Shown here: piece by piece, positions 57,360 to 64,000 of the stretch | Layout: each line of letters opens with the position of its first letter | How positions within the stretch are numbered: position 1 is the first letter of the stretch | Source: an uncultured Pantoea sp. | Lineage (GTDB): Bacteria > Pseudomonadota > Gammaproteobacteria > Enterobacterales > Enterobacteriaceae | Direction: 5' to 3' | DNA: 64,000 nucleotides | NCBI GenBank assembly: GCA_913775175.1 | Contig: CAJYKU010000039.1 | Location: 62,001 to 126,000 of the forward strand | Notes under the pieces: generated by a model | Seen by the model: only the letters and a program-made list of their open reading frames with translations | The model's database searches: none | What the model was told of the DNA's origin: nothing | Program-made: the position numbers and the translations under genes

Positions 57360-58627
57360 GCCTGCTCTCCCTGTTTGCTCTGTTTTAATTTCAACTGCGG
57401 ACGCTTCATCGGTAAAAGCCCCTGTGGACGCCATATCATCATCAATACCATCAGGCCACCCAGCACCAGCATGCTGTACTCGTTGAGATCGCGCATCAGT
57501 TCGCGCGAAACCACCAGCAAAATGGCGGCAAAGATCACTGCCAGCTGCGAGCCCATACCGCCCAGTACCACAATCGCCAGCACAAAAGCGGATTCAACAA
57601 AGGTAAAGGATTCCGGGCTAACAAATCCCTGGCGCGCGGCAAACAGCGTACCGGCAATGCCAGCAAACACAGCGCTAATCGTAAAGGCGGTGAGTTTGAT
57701 ACGGGTCGGACTCAGTCCCAGTGAACGACAGGCAATTTCATCTTCGCGCAGCGCTTCCCAGGCGCGACCCAGAGGCATACGTAGCAGGCGGTTGATCACA
57801 AACAGCGTCAGGACCACCAGCAGCAGCGCCACCAGATAGAGAAAAATCACGCGATGATTCGGGTTATAAGCGAGCCCGGTAAGCTCATGGAACGTGGTCC
57901 AGCCGCCTTCGCTTACACGCCGGCCAAACTCAATGCCAAACAGCCCTGGTTTCGGGATCTGCGCAATGCCGTTTGGCCCCCCGGTCAGGGAAGTACTGTT
58001 CAGCAGCAGAATGCGCACAATCTCGCCAAATCCCAGCGTCACAATCGCCAGATAATCGCCGCGCAGGCGCAGCACCGGGAATCCCAGCATTAGTCCAAAT
58101 GCGCCAGCGACGATTCCGGCCAGCGGCAGACTCTCCCAGAAACCAAAACCGTAGTAGTGGTTTAGCAGCGCAAAGGTGTAGGCTCCGATGGCATAGAAGC
58201 CGCCATAGCCCAGCACCAGCAAGCCTGATAACCCGACCACCACGTTCAGTCCCAGACCCAGCATCACATAGATCAGCGTCAGGGTGGCGATATCCACACT
58301 GCCGCGCGAGGCAAACAGCGGCCATATCACCGCCGCCACTATCAGCAGTGCCATCAGCAGCTTTTGCTTCAGGGTAGAACCATCAAACGCAGGCAACACA
58401 AAGGGTTTGCCGCTGCGTTTAGATCGGCTCTGCAGCAGGGGGCGTACCAGCTGAAACAGAAATACCACGGCACACCCCGCAGCAATCCAGTTCCAGCGCA
58501 CTTCACCAGCATTGACGACGATCAACCGCGTCCCCGCCAGATCGAGGCGCACACCCATAAAGAAGCTGGCTAACACCAGCAGCATTGCCGCAGAAATCAC
58601 GGCATTAAGCAGACCGGTACGTTTCAT
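57356..58627 (-). CDS. livM: LivM permease of the branched-chain amino acid ABC importer
   Basis: A 423-residue inner-membrane permease. The N-terminal extra helices typical of enteric LivM precede the core, which carries [30 protein letters not shown] and the loop [19 protein letters not shown] that contacts the ATPases. It overlaps livH and livG by 4 nt each. Confidence 0.95.
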   Translation of the reverse strand: MKRTGLLNAVISAAMLLVLASFFMGVRLDLAGTRLIVVNAGEVRWNWIAAGCAVVFLFQLVRPLLQSRSKRSGKPFVLPAFDGSTLKQKLLMALLIVAAVIWPLFASRGSVDIATLTLIYVMLGLGLNVVVGLSGLLVLGYGGFYAIGAYTFALLNHYYGFGFWESLPLAGIVAGAFGLMLGFPVLRLRGDYLAIVTLGFGEIVRILLLNSTSLTGGPNGIAQIPKPGLFGIEFGRRVSEGGWTTFHELTGLAYNPNHRVIFLYLVALLLVVLTLFVINRLLRMPLGRAWEALREDEIACRSLGLSPTRIKLTAFTISAVFAGIAGTLFAARQGFVSPESFTFVESAFVLAIVVLGGMGSQLAVIFAAILLVVSRELMRDLNEYSMLVLGGLMVLMMIWRPQGLLPMKRPQLKLKQSKQGEQA

Positions 58628-59550
58628 ACTTTTTCAACCTCCGGGCGACCTAAAATGCCCGTCGGCATCACCAGCAGCACCACAATCAGCAGCGCAAAAG
58701 AGACAACATCTTTATATTCTGTGGAGAGATAGGCCGACGTCAGCGCCTCTGCAATCCCCAATACCAGCCCGCCTATCATGGCACCGGGAATACTGCCGAT
58801 CCCGCCCAGTACCGCTGCGGTAAACGCTTTCATGCCGGCCATAAAGCCGATAAACGGATTGATTGAGCCGTAGAACTGGCCCAGCAGTACGCCGGCAACG
58901 GCCGCCATCGCCGCACCAATAACAAACGTCAGCGAAATTACACGATCGGTATTGATGCCCAGCAGGCTGGCCATTTTCAAATCTTCAGCACAGGCGCGAC
59001 AGGCGCGTCCCATACGCGAATAGCGGATAAACAGCGTCAGCGCCAGCATCGCCAGAAAAGTGACGATCCAGATAACCAGCTGCATGGTGGTGAGCGTGGC
59101 AGCAAAGCCGTTGCTCTCGCCCAGCGTCCACTGCCCGGTGATCAGGCTCGGCAATGCCAGATCGCGTGACCCCTGTGTCAGGCTGACATAGTTCTGCAGG
59201 AAAATTGACATGCCAATGGCGGAAATCAGTGCGATAAGGCGCTTGGAGGAGCGAACCGGCTTATAGGCAACGCGCTCAATGCTCCAGCCCCAGGCGCTGG
59301 AGATAATCACCGCCATCACAAAACCGGCGGCAATCATCAGCCATGATGAGTCGATTCCCATCATCATCAGAGCAGCAATCACAATAAAAGAGACGTAGCT
59401 GCCAATCATATAGACTTCGCCATGTGCGAAGTTGATCATGCCGATAATGCCGTACACCATGGTGTAGCCGATGGCGATCAGTGCATAGGTGCTCCCGAGT
59501 GTGACCCCGTTGAACATCTGCTGAATAAAATAGAGTAACTGCTCGGACAT
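58624..59550 (-). CDS. livH: LivH permease of the branched-chain amino acid ABC importer
   Basis: A 308-residue inner-membrane permease, the same length as E. coli LivH. Typical segments are [36 protein letters not shown], the loop [20 protein letters not shown] and [19 protein letters not shown]. The ATG at 59550 is chosen because it matches the E. coli N-terminus; an in-frame start at 59619 is unconserved. It lies 187 bp after the binding-protein gene. Confidence 0.95.
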   Translation of the reverse strand: MSEQLLYFIQQMFNGVTLGSTYALIAIGYTMVYGIIGMINFAHGEVYMIGSYVSFIVIAALMMMGIDSSWLMIAAGFVMAVIISSAWGWSIERVAYKPVRSSKRLIALISAIGMSIFLQNYVSLTQGSRDLALPSLITGQWTLGESNGFAATLTTMQLVIWIVTFLAMLALTLFIRYSRMGRACRACAEDLKMASLLGINTDRVISLTFVIGAAMAAVAGVLLGQFYGSINPFIGFMAGMKAFTAAVLGGIGSIPGAMIGGLVLGIAEALTSAYLSTEYKDVVSFALLIVVLLVMPTGILGRPEVEKV

Positions 59551-59737
59551 AGTGAGAACCTGCAAGTGAACCAGAGATTCCCTTTCTGTGGAAAAAGGAT
59601 CAGGGAGCGCAAATGGCATAACGCTGTTTTGGCTACCCTGCCCCCTTTCACGTACGGGAAGGGTGTTTAGTTTGCAAAGCTCCCCCGGTGCGGAGGGAGC
59701 CCTGTTTAGCTGTGCTGACCTGTTCGCTGTCAGGCAA

Positions 59738-60865
59738 CTATTTCACTGCAGTTGAAGAGCCATCTTTGTGCCATTTAAACACACCAAACTCAAAGCCTTT
59801 GAGATCGCCTTTCTGATCCCAGCTCAGGTTACCCATCACCGTTGGCACTGGCGCACCCTCTTTCAGATTCTTAGCAATCGCGTCTGGCTCATCACTTTTG
59901 CTGCGTTCAATACCGGCAACCAGAGATTGAATAGCGGCGTAGGTGGTCCAGACAAACGGACCGGTAGGATCTTTGCGATTTGATGCACTGTTGCCTTTGA
60001 TAGCATCCACAATCGCTTTGTTTTCAGGCAACTGGTCGTAACGTTTTGGCAATGTGACATAGAGCCCTTCAGATGCATCCCCGGCAATATTGGAGAGCGA
60101 GGCATTACCTACGCCCTCAGGGCCCATAAAGCCAGCCTGTAGGCCGCCGGTTTTTGCCTGACGCAGGATCTGTCCGAGTTCCGGGTAGTAACCGCCATAG
60201 TAGACAAAATCGACATTCTCTTTTTTCAGGCGAGCAATCAGCGTAGAGAAATCTTTATCGCCTGCAGTAATGCCCTCAAACAGCACCACATTGCCGCCTT
60301 TGGCTTTCAATGTTTTCTGCACTGACTCCGCCAGACCCTGGCCGTATTGCTGTTTGTCATGCACAACGGCAATACGTTTCGGTTTAATCTGCTCAAGAAT
60401 ATAGTTAGCCGCCGTTGGTCCCTGATCGGAATCAAGGCCGGTTGTGCGCATAACATCAGCATAGCCGCGTGCTGTCAGCTCTGGTGCTGTTGCCGCTGGC
60501 GTGATCATCAGGATGCCTTCATCGTTATAGATGTCAGAAGCAGGCTGCGTTGAGGAGGAGCAGAGGTGGCCGATAACATATTTGATACCGTCGTTAACCA
60601 CTTTGTTCGCTACTGCAACAGCCTGTTTGGGATCGCAGGCGTCGTCATACTCTACCCCCACCAGTTTGTTGCCGTTAACGCCGCCTTTGGCATTGATATC
60701 CTTGATAGCCTGCGCTGCGCCGGTAAATTGCATATCACCATATTGCGCTACCGGGCCGGTAGCAGCACCAACGATAGCAATTTTGATATCGGCAGCCAGC
60801 GCCGCATGACTCATTGCCAGCGCTATACACCCTGTCAGTAACGCGCGTCCTTTACTCATCTTCAT
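59738..60865 (-). CDS. livK: branched-chain amino acid periplasmic binding protein (LivK/LivJ type)
   Basis: A 375-residue periplasmic binding protein with a signal peptide ([17 protein letters not shown]). [41 protein letters not shown] and the C-terminal [23 protein letters not shown] are shared by the E. coli leucine-specific LivK and the broader LivJ. Residues mix both types: PVAQYGD and [16 protein letters not shown] are LivJ-like, while KLVGVEYDD is LivK-like. It holds the livK position just upstream of livH, and no second copy follows panM. It therefore probably serves leucine, isoleucine and valine alone. Confidence 0.92.
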   Translation of the reverse strand: MKMSKGRALLTGCIALAMSHAALAADIKIAIVGAATGPVAQYGDMQFTGAAQAIKDINAKGGVNGNKLVGVEYDDACDPKQAVAVANKVVNDGIKYVIGHLCSSSTQPASDIYNDEGILMITPAATAPELTARGYADVMRTTGLDSDQGPTAANYILEQIKPKRIAVVHDKQQYGQGLAESVQKTLKAKGGNVVLFEGITAGDKDFSTLIARLKKENVDFVYYGGYYPELGQILRQAKTGGLQAGFMGPEGVGNASLSNIAGDASEGLYVTLPKRYDQLPENKAIVDAIKGNSASNRKDPTGPFVWTTYAAIQSLVAGIERSKSDEPDAIAKNLKEGAPVPTVMGNLSWDQKGDLKGFEFGVFKWHKDGSSTAVK

Positions 60866-61262
60866 GCGTACTTCCCCATCTGTTGTGTCGTGTCTGTTGT
60901 GATTGCTTTTTTTAGCCAGTAAAGAGGAAACTGATTAGGTAATAAGGAGTTAGCTCTCTTATCTGACTTTTTTGTTAAAATATCTGTGTTTTCAGGTTAT
61001 TAAACAGGAATTTTTTGCTGTAAATCAACTTACATCTGCAGTAATGCGTGGTATGAACAGCAGAATACTCTGGATGTTCCAGCCGGATTTTGCCCGTCAG
61101 GGCAGCGCATTGTGCTGCCTTTTTCAACAAATAATGCTGGCTTACTCCAGCATCATGGCAAACTGTCTGCCATTTGACCTGTTTTTATCGTAAAAAAGTG
61201 ACAGCGCTCTGACTGTATAAATTCGCTACACTAGGCCCTTTCTGCCAGTACAGGACCAGGTT
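60866..61262. other. livK-panM intergenic region
   Basis: A 397-bp AT-rich stretch with divergent genes on both sides. It contains a TAAAAT hexamer at about 60975 and a terminator-like hairpin at 61101-61124 on the + strand. No supported protein gene was found; a 73-codon frame at 60972-61193 lacks conservation I can recognise. Lrp control of liv is known in E. coli, but no clear Lrp site was picked out by eye. Confidence 0.5.
61101..61124 (+). terminator. orphan terminator-like hairpin in the livK-panM interval
   Basis: GGCAGC/GCTGCC with a 7-nt loop, followed by TTTTT, points along the + strand although no gene lies upstream on that strand. It could end a short unannotated transcript. Confidence 0.5.
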
Positions 61263-61658
61263 ATGAAACTCACTATTCAGCGTATCGTTTCATTTACGCC
61301 ACAGGATCGACTGGATTTAGCCAGGATCTGGCCACAGCAGGATATTGCACAGCTGGAACAGAGATTGAGTGACACGCAGCAGCTTTATGCTGCCCGGTTT
61401 AACGATCGGCTACTGGGTGCGTTGCAGCTGGAAATTCGCGGTACTCACGGCAAAATCAGTCATCTTGACGTGCGCGAGGCGACCCGCCGCCGTGGAGTAG
61501 GCCGCTATCTGCTGGAAGAGACCATTGCGTCTAATCCATCACAGGTACACTGGTGGATTGCTGATGATGGCCATGCCGATCAGGTAATACGCGCCGCGTT
61601 TATGCAGGCCTGCGGTTTTCGGGCACAGGTTGATGGCTGGGTTATGGAGCGGGAATAG
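61263..61658 (+). CDS. panM: PanM (PanZ) PanD maturation factor
   Basis: A 131-residue GNAT-fold protein that binds acetyl-CoA and triggers self-cleavage of PanD, the aspartate decarboxylase of pantothenate synthesis. Family blocks are MKLTIQRIVSFTPQDRLDLARIWP, the acetyl-CoA loop REATRRRGVGRYLLEE, and AFMQACGFRAQVDGWV. In E. coli panM lies between livK and livJ. Here it lies directly between livK and rpoH. Confidence 0.93.
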   Translation: MKLTIQRIVSFTPQDRLDLARIWPQQDIAQLEQRLSDTQQLYAARFNDRLLGALQLEIRGTHGKISHLDVREATRRRGVGRYLLEETIASNPSQVHWWIADDGHADQVIRAAFMQACGFRAQVDGWVMERE

Positions 61659-61682
61659 CGTTGCGGGTGATATCTCAGATAT

Positions 61683-61717
61683 AAAAAAGGGCGACCCACT
61701 GGTCGCCCTCTCTTTTT
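61683..61717. terminator. bidirectional terminator between panM and rpoH
   Basis: GGGCGACC-CACT-GGTCGCCC flanked by an A-run and TCTCTTTTT serves the convergent panM and rpoH genes. Confidence 0.92.
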
Positions 61718-61729
61718 GCCTGCAGGTTA

Positions 61730-62587
61730 TCAGGCTTCAATAGCCAGACGCAGTTTTTTCATTGCGTTTTTTTCCAGCTGGCGTACACGCTCGGCAGAGA
61801 CACCATACTGATCGGCCAGCTCCTGCAGCGTGGTTTTGTTATCATCATCCAGCCAGCGAGCACGGATAATATGCTGACTACGCTCATCAAGGCTCAGCAT
61901 GGCATCGCTCAGCTTATCAGCTGCGTGAGCATCCCAGTTATCCTCTTCAATGCCGTCAGCAAAATCTGAGGTTTTATCCTGCAGATAGAGCACTGGCGCC
62001 ATAGGCTTGCCTTCTCCGGCATCGTCGTCAGAGGAGATATCGAACGTCATATCCTGGGCAGCCATACGTGATTCCATCTCCAGCACATCTTTGGTGCTGA
62101 CGCCCAGTTCGCGTGCGACCATATCCACTTCATCCTGATTAAACCAGCCGAGACGCTGCTTGGTTTTACGCAGGTTAAAGAACAGCTTACGCTGCGCTTT
62201 CGTTGTCGCCACTTTTACGATACGCCAGTTGCGCAGCACGTACTCATGGATCTCAGCTTTAATCCAGTGTACGGCAAAAGAGACCAGACGCACGCCCACT
62301 TCCGGGTTAAAGCGGCGCACCGCTTTCATCAGGCCAATATTGCCTTCCTGGATAAGATCTGCCTGCGGCAAGCCATAGCCTGCGTAATTACGTGCGATAT
62401 GAACAACAAAGCGCAGGTGTGACAGGATCAGCGTTTTCGCTGCATCCAGATCGCCCTGGTAATGCAGCCGCTCAGCCAGTGCTTTTTCCTCTTCTGCCGT
62501 TAATACCGGCCAGTTGTTGGCAGCCCGAACATAGGAATCCAGGTTGCCCAGAGGAGCAATCGCTAAAGTTTGCATTTCTTTGGTCAT
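61730..62587 (-). CDS. rpoH: RpoH heat-shock sigma factor (sigma32)
   Basis: A 285-residue sigma factor of the heat-shock regulon (E. coli 284). Region 2 ([56 protein letters not shown]), the RpoH box [19 protein letters not shown] and the region 4 helix-turn-helix ([29 protein letters not shown]) are intact. The start matches E. coli. Translation is thermally controlled in E. coli by 5' mRNA structure; the N-terminal coding region is conserved enough here to allow the same. Two DnaA boxes lie upstream. Confidence 0.98.
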   Translation of the reverse strand: MTKEMQTLAIAPLGNLDSYVRAANNWPVLTAEEEKALAERLHYQGDLDAAKTLILSHLRFVVHIARNYAGYGLPQADLIQEGNIGLMKAVRRFNPEVGVRLVSFAVHWIKAEIHEYVLRNWRIVKVATTKAQRKLFFNLRKTKQRLGWFNQDEVDMVARELGVSTKDVLEMESRMAAQDMTFDISSDDDAGEGKPMAPVLYLQDKTSDFADGIEEDNWDAHAADKLSDAMLSLDERSQHIIRARWLDDDNKTTLQELADQYGVSAERVRQLEKNAMKKLRLAIEA

Positions 62588-62698
62588 TCAAACCCTCACA
62601 AATTCAATGAAGTTGCTGCGCGTATCCCTGTGCAGACGCTACATTATGTCAACGTCAGCGGAAAACCAACAGCAATCTGTGCTACTTAGATGCCGTAG

Positions 62699-62738
62699 TT
62701 ATCCACAAGTTCAATTATAGCAGTGAATATTTTACACA
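62699..62738. promoter_or_regulatory. two DnaA boxes upstream of rpoH
   Basis: TTATCCACA (62699-62707) and TTTTACACA (62730-62738) both fit the DnaA box TTWTNCACA, about 110-150 bp before the rpoH start. DnaA repression of two rpoH promoters is known in E. coli, so the arrangement is probably conserved. Confidence 0.8.
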
Positions 62739-62827
62739 CAGGTGACAGCGGGGAAAAGCGGAGCATTCCTCTGCGCCTGTATCATCGGCAGCAGAGGAAG
62801 AGTATAACAAAAAAACGTTGCTATGGG

Positions 62828-63823
62828 TTACTGCGGCGTAAATCGGCGTAAATGTTGCACTGTTGCCAGCCAGGCAGCTATCCAGCCAATAATGGCAGCA
62901 ATCAGCAGCAGCAGTAGTCCCTCATCCCACGAAAACCCTTTCAGAGTAAAGGCGGTACCAAATACCGAGGCAACCTGCGCCACCACCGATTGCAGGCGCA
63001 GCACCAGGACTTCAGAGAGCACCAGCGACAGCACTGCGCCCGCCAGGCCAAGTAGCGCACCGCCATAGAGGAACGGCCGCAAAATAAAGCCATCTGTTGC
63101 GCCAATCAGCTTCTGTACATTGATGGTGTCGCGCCGGGCAAAGATACTCAGGCGTACACTGTTACCAATCACCAGAAAGACCGCCACGATCATCAGCAGG
63201 CCAATCATGGAAGCAACCTGCCCCACCAGTCCGGTTAACGCAGCAAGCCGGGCAAACCAGCTATCATCCATACGTACATCGTCCACACCTTCGACTTTAG
63301 CCACCCGATCGCGCAGATTCGCCATGGTATCGGAGTTCTGGAAGTTCAGCTTCGGCGTGATGATCGCCACCGCGGGTAGTGGATTCTGCTCCAGCAGATC
63401 CATCGCACCGCCAAACCCGGACCAGTTGCGGAATTCACTCTGCGCCTCTTCCCGCGACAGATAGTTAACGCTGTCAACACCGTCCAGCTGTTTAAGCTGG
63501 GCGGTAACGTTTTCCGCCGCCGTATCATCCAGCGTTTTATCCAGATAGACCGTCAACTGCGGTGCCGGATACCACTGAGTCGCCGCATGGCTGACATTTT
63601 TCCATACCATATAGCATACGCTGGGCAGCGTCAGAGAGATGGCTATCACCATCACAGTAAGCAGCGTTGCCAGCGGCTGACGCCACATATCAGAGAGCGT
63701 GCCACGCCATGCGTAGCGCCACTGCTCCTGCCAGCCACCTTTTAACGCTTTGCTTTTTGAGGGCTGCTTAGGCTGCCTGGCTGGCTTTGCTGCTGCCGGG
63801 CGCTTGTTGCGTTTATTGACCAT
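62828..63823 (-). CDS. ftsX: FtsX cell-division ABC transporter-like permease
   Basis: A 331-residue inner-membrane protein of the FtsEX complex, which activates septal peptidoglycan hydrolases through EnvC. A basic cytoplasmic N-terminus ([24 protein letters not shown]) is followed by a first helix ([24 protein letters not shown]). A periplasmic domain (residues about 80-210) and three more helices follow. Its start overlaps the ftsE stop by 11 nt. rpoH follows after 240 bp, as in E. coli. Confidence 0.97.
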   Translation of the reverse strand: MVNKRNKRPAAAKPARQPKQPSKSKALKGGWQEQWRYAWRGTLSDMWRQPLATLLTVMVIAISLTLPSVCYMVWKNVSHAATQWYPAPQLTVYLDKTLDDTAAENVTAQLKQLDGVDSVNYLSREEAQSEFRNWSGFGGAMDLLEQNPLPAVAIITPKLNFQNSDTMANLRDRVAKVEGVDDVRMDDSWFARLAALTGLVGQVASMIGLLMIVAVFLVIGNSVRLSIFARRDTINVQKLIGATDGFILRPFLYGGALLGLAGAVLSLVLSEVLVLRLQSVVAQVASVFGTAFTLKGFSWDEGLLLLLIAAIIGWIAAWLATVQHLRRFTPQ

Positions 63824-64000
63824 CGTGGCCTCCGTGCAGACGTCCCTGATTCAGCGTCATGACGCGATAGCTGCGGCGCGCTATCAGCCCGAGATCGTGA
63901 GTCGCCATCAATACCGTGACACCAACGCGGTTAAACTCTTCAAACAGACGCAGAATATCTTCTGACAGTGCGTTGTCGAGGTTACCGGTAGGCTCATCGG
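63813..64000 (-). CDS. ftsE: FtsE cell-division ATPase, C-terminal part (cut by window edge)
   Basis: The last 61 residues of FtsE, the ABC ATPase partner of FtsX, are visible. They start in Walker B and the D-loop ([26 protein letters not shown]), continue through the H-loop [16 protein letters not shown] and end [12 protein letters not shown]. The gene overlaps ftsX by 11 nt. Walker A lies outside the window. Confidence 0.95.
   Translation of the reverse strand, partial: DEPTGNLDNALSEDILRLFEEFNRVGVTVLMATHDLGLIARRSYRVMTLNQGRLHGGHDGQ

Noticed and set aside
60972..61193. 73-codon frame between livK and panM
   Set aside because: It runs through a terminator-like hairpin and has no recognisable features. 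I kept only the terminator.

Overview
The window is a stretch of a gammaproteobacterial chromosome of the order Enterobacterales. Nearly every gene is a close relative of an E. coli K-12 gene, and regulatory sites (SoxR box, SOS boxes, Fur box, Pho box, CRP sites) match the enteric consensus. Several local orders differ from E. coli/Salmonella (no alr beside tyrB, no yjbJ beside zur, no pdeC beside soxS, one branched-chain amino acid binding protein instead of two). I infer an Erwiniaceae-type organism (Erwinia/Pantoea/Mixta); the genus cannot be fixed from this sequence alone. No rRNA, tRNA, CRISPR array or complete mobile element was found.

Layout. (1) 1-11 kb: the 5' end of gltP, the acetate-scavenging unit acs-yjcH-actP, a YfaZ-like porin, an lrgAB/yohJK pair with a divergent LysR regulator, yjcE (Na+/H+ antiporter) and ghxP (guanine/hypoxanthine permease, with a PurR box). 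(2) 11-13.5 kb: a GST gene, the divergent soxR/soxS pair with its canonical operator, and yjcB. (3) 13.5-20.2 kb: an accessory region. It holds an overlapping TupA-like ATP-grasp/Wzx-like flippase pair, an AT-rich segment with a truncated IS3-type transposase gene, an EamA transporter, an AraC regulator and a cysteine hydrolase. (4) 20.3-26 kb: ssb/uvrA with a shared SOS box, an alcohol dehydrogenase, yjbR and yjbQ. (5) 26-42 kb: tyrB, YitT-like and Lrp-type genes, dnaB, qorA, pspG (sigma54 promoter), dusA, a TraF-like outer-membrane protein, zur, dinF-lexA, dgkA, plsB, ubiCA. (6) 42-44.5 kb: psiE and a Na/Pi cotransporter gene (yjbB) diverge from a region with a Pho-box-like element and a perfect CRP site. 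(7) 44.6-64 kb: gntRKU, the small RNA RyhB (not a protein gene), yhhY, ggt, yhhA, ugpBAECQ, livKHMGF, panM, rpoH, ftsX and the end of ftsE.

Common themes are scavenging (acetate, purines, gluconate, glycerol-3-phosphate, branched-chain amino acids, glutathione), stress responses (SoxRS, SOS, Psp, Zur, Fur/RyhB, sigma32) and envelope lipid synthesis (plsB, dgkA, ubiCA). The notable non-coding find is a RyhB homologue: a 33-nt core I recall as identical to E. coli, a Fur box over its promoter, but a different 5' hairpin. The most plausible poorly described material is the ATP-grasp/flippase pair and the neighbouring truncated, possibly domesticated IS3 OrfA-type DNA-binding protein.
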